Shown: positions 15,372 to 27,210 of the stretch, piece by piece | How the letters are laid out: every line of letters begins with the position of its first letter | Numbering within the stretch: the first letter of the stretch is position 1 | Assembly: GCF_901827175.1 (NCBI RefSeq) | Contig: NZ_LR594662.1 | Span: 3,968,001-4,032,000, forward strand | Direction: 5' to 3' | DNA: 64,000 nt | DNA from: Variovorax sp. RA8 | GTDB taxonomy: Bacteria > Pseudomonadota > Gammaproteobacteria > Burkholderiales > Burkholderiaceae_C | Notes under the pieces: model-generated | What the model was told of the DNA's origin: nothing | The model's database searches: none | The model's input: only the letters and a program-made list of their open reading frames with translations | Translations under genes and position numbers: made by a program

Positions 15372-16829
15372 TCAGCCCAGACGGACGGGCACGAAGATCC
15401 GCTCGCCGTCGCGCTGGATCAGCAGCGCGACCGACTTGTCGGCCTTGGCCGCCACCTCGCGCACCTGCTCCACCGACTTGGCGGCCGTGCCGTTGATGGC
15501 CAGCAGCACGTCGCCGGGCTGCACGCCGGCCAGGGCCGCGGGGCCGCCCGCATCCTCGATCAGCAGGCCGGCTTCCACGCGCGCCTCGCGCTTCTCCTGC
15601 GGCTGCAAGGGCCGCAGCGCGAGGCCGAGCTTGCCTTGACCGGCACGGGCCTCGTTCCTGGCCACGGTGCTGGTCTTCTCGCCCGCATCCCCGAGCCGGG
15701 CGCTGATCTCGTGGCGCTCGCCCTGGCGCCACACGTCCAGGGTGATGCGGCTGCCGGGCTTCTTCTGGCCGATCAGGGCGGGCAGGTCGCCCGACGCGAC
15801 GATGGGCTCGCCATCGACCTTGCGGATCACGTCGCCCGAGCGCAGGCCGGCCTCGTCGGCGGGGCCGCCCTTCTCGACGTTCGACACCAGCGCGCCTTCA
15901 GGCTTGTCGAGCTTGAAGGAGTCGGCGAAGGCCTGGTTGACCTCCTGCACCGCCACGCCGAGCCGGGCATGGCTGACCTTGCCGGTGGCGACGATCTGGT
16001 CCTTGACCTGGATGGCGACGTCGATCGGGATCGCGAAGGACACGCCCTGGTAGCCGCCGCTGCGGCTGTAGATCTGCGAGTTGATCCCCACCACCTCGCC
16101 GCGCGCGTTGAGCAGCGGCCCGCCCGAGTTGCCGGGGTTGATGGCCACGTCGGTCTGGAGGAAGGGCACGTAGCTGTCGTCGGGCAGCGAGCGGCCCTTG
16201 GCGCTCACCACGCCGGCCGTCACGGTGTTCTCGAAACCGAAGGGCGAGCCGATGGCGAGTACCCATTCGCCCACCTTGAGGTCCTTGGTGCTGCCCAGCT
16301 GCAGGGTCGGCAGGTTCCTGGCGTCGATCTTGAGCACGGCGATGTCGGTCTTGGGGTCCGACCCGAGCACCTTGGCGCGGAACTCGCGGCGGTCGGTGAG
16401 CTTGACCGTCACCTCGCTGGCATCCTTCACCACGTGCGCGTTGGTCAGGATGATGCCGTCCGCGCTGACGATGAAGCCCGAGCCCTGGCCGCGCACGGGA
16501 ACTTCGCGCTGCTGGCCGCGCTGGCCGAACTGCCCGCCGAAACGACGGAAGAACTCGAACATCGGGTCGTCCGAATCAATGCCGGCCATGCCCTCCATCG
16601 AGGTCTTGGTGGTGCCGGTCACGCTGATGTTGACCACCGCTGGACCGTCGCGCGAGGTGATGGTCGAGAAGTCGGGCATGGTGACCAGGGGCGCCGCGGC
16701 GGTTGGCGCCGCGGCGGGCGCGCCCACGGCGCTGGCACTGGTGTAGGCACCCGCGCCGACGGCGCCGATCACCCCGGCGGCCGCCAGCGCGGCGGCAAGG
16801 GCGCGGGGCGAGTTCAGACGGACATTCAT
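15372..16829 (-). CDS. degQ: Periplasmic serine endoprotease, DegP/DegQ (HtrA) family
   Basis: A 485-residue HtrA protease for periplasmic protein quality control. It has an N-terminal signal/anchor segment (residues ~10-35), then a chymotrypsin-like domain with His in 'LTNAHVV', Asp in 'DPKTDIAVL' and Ser in 'NPGNSGGPLL'. Two PDZ domains follow ('RLGVAVQEVN' region and 'LGLALRPLQP' to the C-terminus). The start at 16829 (MNVRLNSP) is chosen for AAAGGA just upstream, although the frame opens 11 codons earlier. It is third in a minus-strand series with a response regulator and sensor kinase, which suggests envelope-stress control of the protease. Confidence 0.92.
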   Translation of the reverse strand: MNVRLNSPRALAAALAAAGVIGAVGAGAYTSASAVGAPAAAPTAAAPLVTMPDFSTITSRDGPAVVNISVTGTTKTSMEGMAGIDSDDPMFEFFRRFGGQFGQRGQQREVPVRGQGSGFIVSADGIILTNAHVVKDASEVTVKLTDRREFRAKVLGSDPKTDIAVLKIDARNLPTLQLGSTKDLKVGEWVLAIGSPFGFENTVTAGVVSAKGRSLPDDSYVPFLQTDVAINPGNSGGPLLNARGEVVGINSQIYSRSGGYQGVSFAIPIDVAIQVKDQIVATGKVSHARLGVAVQEVNQAFADSFKLDKPEGALVSNVEKGGPADEAGLRSGDVIRKVDGEPIVASGDLPALIGQKKPGSRITLDVWRQGERHEISARLGDAGEKTSTVARNEARAGQGKLGLALRPLQPQEKREARVEAGLLIEDAGGPAALAGVQPGDVLLAINGTAAKSVEQVREVAAKADKSVALLIQRDGERIFVPVRLG

Positions 16830-16900
16830 GGAGATTCCTTTCGAGGTGTCAGTGGAAAACACGATGAAAGGGAATGTCGGTCCGCTCGCTTAGGCTCGCC

Positions 16901-18214
16901 TTAAACCGTGGAAGGAAAATGCAGCCTTACCCGCAGGCCGCCGAGGCTCTCCGAGCGCCCGATTTCCAGCGCCGCGCCATGCTGGTCGGCGATCGACTTC
17001 ACGATCGCCAGCCCCAGGCCACTGCCCGGCGCCTGCGATTCACCGGCGCGGTAGAAGCGATCGAGCACGCGCTCGCGCTCCTCGGCCGGCAGGCCCGGCC
17101 CGCTGTCTTCCACCACCAGCTCGGCGCCGCCCTCCTGCTGCCCGATGCGGATGTCGACGCGCCCGCCCTCGGGCGTGTACTTGACCGCGTTGTCCAGCAG
17201 GTTGCGCAGCAGCGTGCGCAGGGCCTCCGGCCGGCCCTGCACACGCGCCGCGTGCGCGCTGGCGATGCCGATGTCGATGCGCCTCGCCTGGGCAGCGGCG
17301 ATGGCATCGGAGAGCGCGAGCCGCGCGACCTCCTGCAGCTCCACCGCTTCCGGCGGCGTGCCGGCCGCCGCGCTGGCCTCCTGCCGTGCCAGCGCCAGCA
17401 TCTGCTCGACCAGCCGGGTCGCCCGGTCGATGCCCGCGGCCAGGCGGTTGACAGCCAGCTCGCGCGTGGCCTCGTCGGGCGCACGCTGCAGGCCCTGCAC
17501 CTGCAGCTTCAGCGCGGCGAGGGGCGAGCGCAGCTCGTGCGCAGCGTCGGCCACGAAGTGCCTCTGCGCCTCGAAGGCCTGGCGCACGCGGTCGAACAGG
17601 AGGTTGAGCTCGTGCACCAGCGGGCGCACCTCCTCCGGCAGGCCGCTCTCGCTCACGGGCGAGAGGTCGTCGGCCTGCCGCGCCGCGACCTGGCCGCGAA
17701 CGCGCGCGACCGGCGCCAGCGAGCGGCTCACCACCCACCACACGACCAGCATGAGCAGCGGCGCCGCCAGCGCGATCGGCCCGACCGTGCGCAGCGCTAG
17801 CGTGCCGGCCATGTGGCGGCGCGCCGCCATGTCCTGCGCCACCTGGATGACCAGCGAGCGGGCCTGCAGCGAGTAGACACGGTAGGTGGTGCCGCGCGCC
17901 TTGACGTTCGAGAAGCCCAGGACTGCGCGCTGCGGCAGCGCGGCCTGCGCGGCCGATTCGAAGACGAGCACCCCCTCGGCGGTCCACACCTGCACGACGA
18001 ACTCGAAGTTCTCCTCGCCGTCGCTGAGTCCGCTGACGGCCGCGCTGGGCGGCAGGCCGGCGCGCAGGGACAGGGCCATCTGCTGCATGTGGTAGTCGAA
18101 GATCTGGTCGGCTTCGTTCAGGACCGTGCGGTAGGCGACGAAGGCCTGGGTGCCGGCAGCCAGCACGATGGCTGCGAGCAGAAAGATGAGCAGCCGCGCG
18201 CGTAAAGACTTCAT
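16901..18214 (-). CDS. Sensor histidine kinase, QseC/PmrB-like
   Basis: 437 residues: TM helix 1 (LLIFLLAAIVLAAGTQAFVA), a periplasmic sensor of about 120 residues, TM helix 2 (VGPIALAAPLLMLVVWWVV), a HAMP-like linker, and HisKA with the phospho-accepting His in 'DAAHELRSPLAALK'. The HATPase domain follows with N-box 'LLRNLLDNAVKYTP', G1 'EDSGPGLP' and G2 'GSGLGLAIVKSI'. It is paired with the response regulator upstream and the DegQ-like protease downstream. The start at 18214 is taken because the TM helix follows directly; an in-frame start seven codons earlier is possible. The signal sensed is unknown. Confidence 0.92.
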   Translation of the reverse strand: MKSLRARLLIFLLAAIVLAAGTQAFVAYRTVLNEADQIFDYHMQQMALSLRAGLPPSAAVSGLSDGEENFEFVVQVWTAEGVLVFESAAQAALPQRAVLGFSNVKARGTTYRVYSLQARSLVIQVAQDMAARRHMAGTLALRTVGPIALAAPLLMLVVWWVVSRSLAPVARVRGQVAARQADDLSPVSESGLPEEVRPLVHELNLLFDRVRQAFEAQRHFVADAAHELRSPLAALKLQVQGLQRAPDEATRELAVNRLAAGIDRATRLVEQMLALARQEASAAAGTPPEAVELQEVARLALSDAIAAAQARRIDIGIASAHAARVQGRPEALRTLLRNLLDNAVKYTPEGGRVDIRIGQQEGGAELVVEDSGPGLPAEERERVLDRFYRAGESQAPGSGLGLAIVKSIADQHGAALEIGRSESLGGLRVRLHFPSTV

Positions 18215-18235
18215 GTGGGCCCCCACGCTCGGCAC

Positions 18236-18299
18236 TGCGTGTCCTCGCTGCCCCCCGAGGGGGCGCGCGCTTGCTTGGGGCGGCCCGGCGCTGCCCGCG
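18236..18299. repeat. GC-rich intergenic repeat with hairpin
   Basis: Between the regulator and kinase genes lies a hairpin (GCCCCC-CGA-GGGGGC, 18250-18264) followed by a GC-rich tract ending GGCGGCCCGGCGCTGC. From memory this resembles an intergenic motif repeated many times in Comamonadaceae genomes; only one copy is in this window, so the repeat nature cannot be shown here. Confidence 0.4.
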
Positions 18300-21093
<2,794 letters not shown>

Positions 21094-21096
21094 CGC

Positions 21097-23427
21097 TCAC
21101 GGCCCGGGCTGCATCAGCTGCCAGACACGTGCTGGTGTCAGCGGCATGTCGAGGCGCGGCGTGAGCCCGGCCATGCCATTGCGCGCGAAGGCGTCGGCTA
21201 CCGCATTGACCACCGCAGGCGTGGCGCCGATGGTGCCGAGCTCACCCACGCCCTTCACGCCCAACGGATTGTTCAGGCAGGGCGTGCTCTGGTCCATCTC
21301 GGTCTTGAACATTGCGGCCGCAATGTCGGCGCGCGGCACCGCGTAGTCCATCAGGCTCCCGGTCAACGGCTGGCCGGTCTCGGCGTCGTAGACCACGCGC
21401 TCGCACAGGGCCTGGCCGATGCCCTGCACCGCGCCGCCCTCGAGCTGGCCGCGCACGATCAGCGGGTTGATCACCCGCCCGACGTCATTGACCGAGGCAT
21501 AGGCCACGACGCCGATCTCGCCCGTCGGCGGATCGATCTCCACCTCGCAGATATGGCAGCCGTTCGGCCAGGTCGGGCCGGCGACGGCGCTGGTGGAGTC
21601 GACGAAGATCTGCCCCTCGGGCTGCCGCCCGGCGAGCGCAAACAAGTCCAGCGCCAGGTCGGTGCCCGCGACCTTGAAGAGACCGGATTCGTACTGCACG
21701 TCTTCCGGCGCAACCTCGAGCTCCTGCGCCGCCAGCGCGCGTGCCTTGTCGATGGTGCGCTCGGCCCCCACGCGAACGGCCGAACCGCCGGTGAAGATGG
21801 AGCGCGAACCGGCGCTGCCGAAGCCGTTGCCGCGGTCGGTGTCGCCCAGCACGATGCGCACCTTCTCGATCGGGACGCCGAAGGCATCCACCACCAGCTG
21901 CGCCAGGGTGGTCGCGATGCCCTGCCCCATGGCGTTGACGGCCGAAAACACCTCGATGACACCGTCGGCCTGCACCGAGACCGTCACCCGCTCCTCGAAC
22001 ACGTTGCCGCCCGTCCATTCCAGGAAGGTCGCGATGCCCAGGCCGCGCAGCCGGCCCCGGCGCTCCGACTCGGCCGCCCGCGCTTCGAAGCCCTGCCAGT
22101 CGGCCAGGGCCAGCGCCTGGTCCATGACCGATTCGAAGCGGCCGGTGTCGTAGGTTTGCTGCATCGGGTTGGTGTAGGGCATCTGCGCCGGCTGGATGAA
22201 GTTGCGCCGGCGCAGCTCGAGGCGGTCGATGCCGATCTGGCGCGCGGCCTCGTCCATCAGCCGCTCGATGGTGTAGATCGCCTCGGGGCGGCCGGCGCCA
22301 CGGTAGGCACCTGTCGGCGCGGTGTTGGTGAGCACCGCCAGGAAGTGGAAGTCGATGGTCTGGATGTCGTAGACGCTGGTCTGCACCCACGGTCCGATCA
22401 GCAGTTGGATCGCGACCCCGGTGCCGGTGGCATAGGCGCCCACGTTGGCCAGGGTACGGATGCGCAGCGCGAGGATCCTGCCGTTGGCATCGAGCGCGAG
22501 CTCGGCCCGGGCCTCGATGTCGCGCCCGTGCGAGGTCGAGAGGAATTCCTCGCTGCGGTCGGCCACCCACTTCACCGGGCGGCGCAGCTGGTGCGCCGCA
22601 AAAGCCACCACGATGTCCTCCGGATAGGCGCCGGTCTTCATGCCGAAGCCGCCGCCCACGTCACCCACTACCACACGCACCTGCTCGGCGGGCAGGCCGA
22701 TGGCGTCGCACACCGAGTTGCGCACGCCCGAGGGCATCTGGGTGCTCATCCGGAGGGTGAGGCGCCCGGAGTCCGGGTCGGCATCGGCCAGTACCGATCG
22801 GGGTTCGATGGTGAGCGCGACCACCCGCTGGTTGACGACGTCCAGCGCCACCACGTGATCGGCGCGCGCGAAGGCGGCGCTGGCCGCCTCGGCGCTGCCG
22901 TGGCGCATCTCGGCGGCGATGTTGCCGGTGGCTTCGCCCCAGACCAGCGGCGCGCCCTCCGCCGCGGCGGCCTGCGTGTCCACCACCATCGGGAGCGCCT
23001 CGTAGTCGATCATCACAGCCTCGCCGGCGTCGCGCGCCTGCGCGGCCGTTTCGGCGATCACGGCGGCCACCGGCTCACCCACGAAGCGCACCGTGTCGAT
23101 CGCGAGCACATGCCGCGGCGGCGATGCGCAAGCGGCACCGTCGGCGCGCTTGAAGGCGACGGCGCCCGGCATCGGCTTGACGCCGGCCTGCTGCAGATCG
23201 GCGCCCGTCAACACGCGCAGGACGCCGGGCATCGCCATCGCCGCGGCGACATCGATGGTCGCCAACCGGGCATGCGGGTGGGGGGAACGCACGAAGTACA
23301 GGTGGGTCTGAAGCGGTAGCGTGACGTCGTCGGTGTAGCGTCCGGCGCCGGCCAGGAGGCTCTCATCCTCGAGCCGCCGTACGGCCTGGCCGCTTCCGAA
23401 GCGCATTGGATTCGTTTCTGTGGTCAC
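21097..23427 (-). CDS. Xanthine dehydrogenase family molybdopterin-binding (CoxL-like form II) large subunit
   Basis: 776 residues with the ordinary large-subunit layout: 'RRLEDESLLAGAGRYTDDV' at the N-terminus, then the Moco-binding domain with 'VGDVGGGFGMKTG', 'TGAYRGAGRPEA', 'NAMGQGIATTLAQ', and 'GVKGVGELGTIGATPAVVNA' carrying the catalytic-type Glu near the end. AYRGAGR marks the form II group (true CO dehydrogenases have AYRCSFR), so the substrate is not CO and is unknown. The start is GTG at 23427 with GAGGA upstream; ATG at 23406 is also possible. No FAD (CoxM) or iron-sulfur (CoxS) subunit is adjacent, which is unusual. Confidence 0.88.
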   Translation of the reverse strand: MTTETNPMRFGSGQAVRRLEDESLLAGAGRYTDDVTLPLQTHLYFVRSPHPHARLATIDVAAAMAMPGVLRVLTGADLQQAGVKPMPGAVAFKRADGAACASPPRHVLAIDTVRFVGEPVAAVIAETAAQARDAGEAVMIDYEALPMVVDTQAAAAEGAPLVWGEATGNIAAEMRHGSAEAASAAFARADHVVALDVVNQRVVALTIEPRSVLADADPDSGRLTLRMSTQMPSGVRNSVCDAIGLPAEQVRVVVGDVGGGFGMKTGAYPEDIVVAFAAHQLRRPVKWVADRSEEFLSTSHGRDIEARAELALDANGRILALRIRTLANVGAYATGTGVAIQLLIGPWVQTSVYDIQTIDFHFLAVLTNTAPTGAYRGAGRPEAIYTIERLMDEAARQIGIDRLELRRRNFIQPAQMPYTNPMQQTYDTGRFESVMDQALALADWQGFEARAAESERRGRLRGLGIATFLEWTGGNVFEERVTVSVQADGVIEVFSAVNAMGQGIATTLAQLVVDAFGVPIEKVRIVLGDTDRGNGFGSAGSRSIFTGGSAVRVGAERTIDKARALAAQELEVAPEDVQYESGLFKVAGTDLALDLFALAGRQPEGQIFVDSTSAVAGPTWPNGCHICEVEIDPPTGEIGVVAYASVNDVGRVINPLIVRGQLEGGAVQGIGQALCERVVYDAETGQPLTGSLMDYAVPRADIAAAMFKTEMDQSTPCLNNPLGVKGVGELGTIGATPAVVNAVADAFARNGMAGLTPRLDMPLTPARVWQLMQPGP

Positions 23428-23544
23428 CTGGGTCCTCTTTCCGTTGTGCGCGGGGCCGCGAATCAGGGGACGACTATATGGGCACCGGTGCTTTCGCGCT
23501 TTCGACGACATCGCATATTGCCGAAGCCGTGTATACCTCCGACC

Positions 23545-24297
23545 ATGCAACTGCCCTGGCTCGCCCCCGGTGACCCGCTGCCCGATGCCGCCCTGGCGTG
23601 GGGCGAATCCGACCCCGTTCCGGGCCTGCTGGCGGCCGGCGGCGGCCTCGATGTCGCCAGCCTGCTGCAGGCCTATGCGCACGGCATCTTTCCCTGGTTC
23701 AGCGAAGGCCAGCCAATTCTCTGGTGGAGCCCGGACCCGCGCATGGTGCTGGACGTGGAGCGCTTCAGGCTGCACCGCTCGCTGCGCAGGACGCTGGAGC
23801 GCTTCCGCGCCGCGCCGGAGTGCGAGATCAGGATCGACCATGGCTTCGAGACGGTGATCCAGGCCTGCGCGCAGGCCCCGCGTGCCGGCCAGACCGGCAC
23901 CTGGATCCTGCCCGAGATGGTGCGCGCCTACACGGCGCTGCACCAGGCCGGGCATGCGCACAGCGTCGAGACCTGGATCGACGGCGAGCTCGCCGGCGGG
24001 CTGTACTGCGTGGGGATCGGACGCGCCGTGTTCGGCGAATCGATGTTCGCGCGCCGGCCCGACGCCTCCAAGATCGCGCTCGCCGCGCTGGTCTCGTTCT
24101 GCCGCCGGCACGGGATCGCGATGATCGACTGCCAGCAGAACACCAGCCACCTGGCCAGCCTGGGCGCCCGGGAAATACCGCGCACGCGCTTTCTCTCACA
24201 CGTGGCGAGGGCACGTCATCTGCCGGGGCCGCAGTGGCGTTTCGAGCCCGTATACTGGTCCGAACTCCTGCCTGCGCGAACTTCCCTCCCGACGTGA
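23545..24297 (+). CDS. aat: Leucyl/phenylalanyl-tRNA-protein transferase Aat
   Basis: 250 residues. Conserved core '[20 protein letters not shown]', '[20 protein letters not shown]', '[20 protein letters not shown]', '[20 protein letters not shown]' and '[20 protein letters not shown]'. Adds Leu/Phe to N-terminal Lys/Arg of proteins, making N-end-rule substrates for ClpS/ClpAP. Its stop overlaps the bpt start (GTGA at 24294-24297), the classic aat-bpt pairing. The N-terminus is set at the ATG at 23545, since family similarity starts there. Confidence 0.96.
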   Translation: MQLPWLAPGDPLPDAALAWGESDPVPGLLAAGGGLDVASLLQAYAHGIFPWFSEGQPILWWSPDPRMVLDVERFRLHRSLRRTLERFRAAPECEIRIDHGFETVIQACAQAPRAGQTGTWILPEMVRAYTALHQAGHAHSVETWIDGELAGGLYCVGIGRAVFGESMFARRPDASKIALAALVSFCRRHGIAMIDCQQNTSHLASLGAREIPRTRFLSHVARARHLPGPQWRFEPVYWSELLPARTSLPT

Positions 24298-25043
24298 CGC
24301 ACCTCAAGGATCTTCCGCTCCACACGCTGCAGTTCTACGCGACAGCGCCCTATCCGTGCAGCTACCTGCCGGACAGGCAGGCTCGCTCGCAGGTCGCCAC
24401 GCCCAGCCACCTGATCCACAACGACGCCTACTCGGACCTGGTGCTCAGCGGCTTCCGCCGCAGTGGAATGTTTACCTACCGGCCCCATTGCGACGGTTGC
24501 AATGCCTGCGTACCGCTGCGCGTGCTGGCCGACGCCTTCAAGCCCAACCGCAGCCAGCGCCGCGCGCTGGCGCGCCACGCCAACCTGCAAGCGCGCGTGT
24601 TGAAGCTCTGCTTCGTACCCGAGCACTACCAGCTCTACCTGCGCTACCAGAACGGCCGTCACGCCGGCGGCGGCATGGATCACGACAGCATCGACCAGTA
24701 CACGCAGTTCCTGCTGCAGAGCCGGGTCAACTCCAGGCTGGTGGAGTTCCGCGAGACCCGCCCGGACGGCAGCGCGGGCGCGCTGAAGATGGTGTCCATC
24801 CTGGACGTGCTGAACGATGGGCTATCGGCGGTCTACACCTTCTACGAGCCCGAGCCTGGCGCCGGCTACGGCAACTACAGCGTGCTGTGGCAGATCGAGC
24901 AGGCGCGCAAGCTGGGCCTGGCCCACGTCTACCTCGGCTACTGGATCAAGGGCAGCACCAAGATGAACTACAAGGCGCGGTTCGCGCCGCATGAGATTCT
25001 GATCGGCGGCCGCTGGCAAGCGCCGGTCGATTTCACCAAGTAA
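24294..25043 (+). CDS. bpt: Aspartate/glutamate leucyltransferase Bpt
   Basis: 249 residues of the ATE-related Bpt family, which attaches Leu to N-terminal Asp/Glu. Motifs are '[15 protein letters not shown]', the Cys cluster in '[16 protein letters not shown]', '[12 protein letters not shown]', '[20 protein letters not shown]' and '[20 protein letters not shown]'. The GTG start overlaps the aat stop, giving coupled translation and a complete bacterial N-end-rule pair for basic and acidic residues. Confidence 0.96.
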   Translation: MTHLKDLPLHTLQFYATAPYPCSYLPDRQARSQVATPSHLIHNDAYSDLVLSGFRRSGMFTYRPHCDGCNACVPLRVLADAFKPNRSQRRALARHANLQARVLKLCFVPEHYQLYLRYQNGRHAGGGMDHDSIDQYTQFLLQSRVNSRLVEFRETRPDGSAGALKMVSILDVLNDGLSAVYTFYEPEPGAGYGNYSVLWQIEQARKLGLAHVYLGYWIKGSTKMNYKARFAPHEILIGGRWQAPVDFTK

Positions 25044-25076
25044 AATCGCAACCGGTTCCCCCAACCGCGTTGCCCA

Positions 25077-25871
25077 ATGAGAAAACCCCAAACAGATATT
25101 CCGGCCACGCCCGTCATCCAGGTGATCGAGCGCATGTTCTCGCTGATCGACGTGCTCGCCTCCCGTGAGGAAGCCATTTCGCTGAAGGAGATCAGCGAGA
25201 AGACCGGCCTGCACCCGTCAACCGCCCACCGCATCCTGAACGACCTGGCCGTCGGCCGGTTCGTCGACCGGCCGGAAGCCGGCAGCTACCGGCTCGGCAT
25301 GCGCCTGCTGGAGCTGGGCAATCTGGTGAAGGGACGGCTGAACGTGCGCGACGCCGCAATGGTGCCGATGCGTGAACTGCACAAGCTGACACAGCAGCCG
25401 GTCAACCTCAGCATGCGCCAGGGGGACGAGATCGTCTACATCGAGCGCGCCTACAGCGAGCGCTCGGGCATGCAGGTGGTACGGGCGATCGGCGGGCGGG
25501 CGCCGCTGCACCTGACCTCCACCGGCAAGCTCTTCCTGGCGCTGGACGAGCCCCAGCGCGTGCGCAGCTACGCCACGCGCACGGGCCTCGCCGGCCATAC
25601 GCGCAACAGCATCACCCAGTTGCCTGCCCTGGAACGGGAGCTCTCCAAGGCGCGCCAGTACGGCATCGCCCGCGACAACGAGGAGCTGGAGCTCGGCGTG
25701 CGCTGCATGGCAGCCGGCATCTACGACGACCAGGGAAAGCTGGTGGCGGGTTTGTCGATCTCGGCACCCGCCGACCGGCTCGATGACGGCTGGCTACCGA
25801 AGCTGCAGGCGACTGCCAACGAGATCTCCAGCGCGCTCGGCTACAACGCCGCTACGCCGCCGGCGGGCTGA
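25077..25871 (+). CDS. IclR-family transcriptional regulator
   Basis: 264 residues. The winged helix is formed by 'ISLKEISEKTGLHPSTAHRI' and 'YRLGMRLLELGNLV'. The effector domain has 'VNLSMRQGDEIVYIERAYS', 'PLHLTSTGKLFLALDEP' and 'DNEELELGVRCMAAGIYDD', with the Cys commonly seen in IclR pockets. It lies 33 bp after bpt and may be cotranscribed, but its target is not evident. The next gene, pbpG, is convergent. Confidence 0.88.
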   Translation: MRKPQTDIPATPVIQVIERMFSLIDVLASREEAISLKEISEKTGLHPSTAHRILNDLAVGRFVDRPEAGSYRLGMRLLELGNLVKGRLNVRDAAMVPMRELHKLTQQPVNLSMRQGDEIVYIERAYSERSGMQVVRAIGGRAPLHLTSTGKLFLALDEPQRVRSYATRTGLAGHTRNSITQLPALERELSKARQYGIARDNEELELGVRCMAAGIYDDQGKLVAGLSISAPADRLDDGWLPKLQATANEISSALGYNAATPPAG

Positions 25872-25913
25872 GACACCGCCGGGCCGCGCTTCAGCAGGCC
25901 GGAGACAGGAGGA

Positions 25914-27095
25914 TCAGCCCGCGACGTGGGCCGTGAGAGAAGGCTGCGGCGTGGCCGCTGCCGGACTGATCAGGTGGTGGTTGGCTTCGACCCAGCGTCG
26001 CACGCGCTCGGCATCGCCGATGCGGCCGAGCTTCCCGGCGGAGTCGAGGAACACCATGATCAGCTTGCGACCGGCGATCCGTGCCTGCATCACCAGGCAC
26101 TGGCCCGCCTCGGAGATGTAGCCGGTCTTCTGCAGGCCGATGTCCCAGTCCGGGCTCTTGACCAGGCGGTTGGTGGTGTTGTACTGGAGCACCCGGTTGC
26201 CGACCTCGACCTGGTACTCGGGCGACGTCGAGAGCTGGCGCACCGTGGCGTCGGCATAGGCCGCATTGACGAGCAGCGCCAGGTCCTGCGCGCTCGACTG
26301 GTTGCGGCTCGAGAGACCCGTGGGCTCGACGTAGCGCGTGTCCTTCATGCCGAGCATCTTCGCCTTTGCATTCATGACGCTCACGAAGGTCGCCATGCCG
26401 CCCGGATAGGTGCGGCCGAGGGCGTGCGCTGCGCGGTTCTCGCTGGACATGAGCGCAAGGTGCAGCATTTCGCCGCGTGGAAGCGTGGTGCCGACGGTCA
26501 GCCTCGAGCGGCTCCACTTTTCGGTATCGACGTCGTCCTGCGTGATCGTGATCAGTTCGTCGGAAGGCAGATGGGCTTCGCTGATGAGCAGCCCGGTCAT
26601 GAGCTTGGTGAGCGATGCAATCGGCAGCACGACGTTGTCGTTCTTGCTGAAGAGCACCTCGCGGGTGTCCTGGTCGATCACCAGCGCCACGCTGGACTTC
26701 AGGTCCAGCGCATCCTCGGTGCTGTGCAGGCCGGCAAGCTGGCCGAAGGATTGCCGCGCCGCGACCTCCGGCACACGTACCACCGAGCGCCGCTGCACGG
26801 CCACCACCGTCTTGCCGCCGCGCTTGCGAATCGAAGCCACCACGTTGCGTCCGCCGCTCACCACCCGGTCCGCCTGCTCGCCCTTGCTGCTGCGCTTGCT
26901 GGAGGCCACGTCGCGCTTGGAGGCCACGCTGCGCTTGCTGTCGTTGGCGACCTGCGCCTTCTTGCCAGCCGGTGCCCTCTTGGCTGCCTCGGCCGCGGGC
27001 AACAAAAACGCCGTGGCGCAGAGCACGACGGCGATGAGGCGAAGAGCGGGAAGAAACCGCTGGCTGGAAACTCGGTAGGAACGGGCTTCGGGCAT
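25914..27095 (-). CDS. pbpG: D-alanyl-D-alanine endopeptidase, PBP7/PbpG family
   Basis: 393 residues. A signal peptide (LIAVVLCATAFLLPAAEA) precedes a long basic, Ser/Lys-rich linker (residues ~40-110). The S11 peptidase domain has SxxK in 'PIASLTKLMTG', SxN in 'LMSSENRAAHAL', and KTG in 'GLQKTGYISEAG'. Cleaves D-Ala-meso-DAP crosslinks in the periplasm. The linker is longer and more basic than in E. coli PBP7, and might help bind the cell wall. The true start is the ATG at 27095 with GGAG 11 bp upstream. Confidence 0.93.
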   Translation of the reverse strand: MPEARSYRVSSQRFLPALRLIAVVLCATAFLLPAAEAAKRAPAGKKAQVANDSKRSVASKRDVASSKRSSKGEQADRVVSGGRNVVASIRKRGGKTVVAVQRRSVVRVPEVAARQSFGQLAGLHSTEDALDLKSSVALVIDQDTREVLFSKNDNVVLPIASLTKLMTGLLISEAHLPSDELITITQDDVDTEKWSRSRLTVGTTLPRGEMLHLALMSSENRAAHALGRTYPGGMATFVSVMNAKAKMLGMKDTRYVEPTGLSSRNQSSAQDLALLVNAAYADATVRQLSTSPEYQVEVGNRVLQYNTTNRLVKSPDWDIGLQKTGYISEAGQCLVMQARIAGRKLIMVFLDSAGKLGRIGDAERVRRWVEANHHLISPAAATPQPSLTAHVAG

Positions 27096-27210
27096 CAAAA
27101 AACTCCAGCGGCGATTAACAGGTGTCGCAGTGTATCGAAATCAAAAAAGACACGCAATATCAGTTACTTGCATTCCTTTCTTCATTTGGAACAAAGGATC
27201 TGTCAAACAA

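Noticed and set aside
21553..23319. 588-codon plus-strand frame opposite the molybdopterin hydroxylase
   Set aside because: Antisense shadow; the minus-strand product has all family motifs.
21097..23427. True aerobic CO dehydrogenase CoxL
   Set aside because: The active-site loop reads AYRGAGR, not the AYRCSFR of CO-oxidising form I enzymes.
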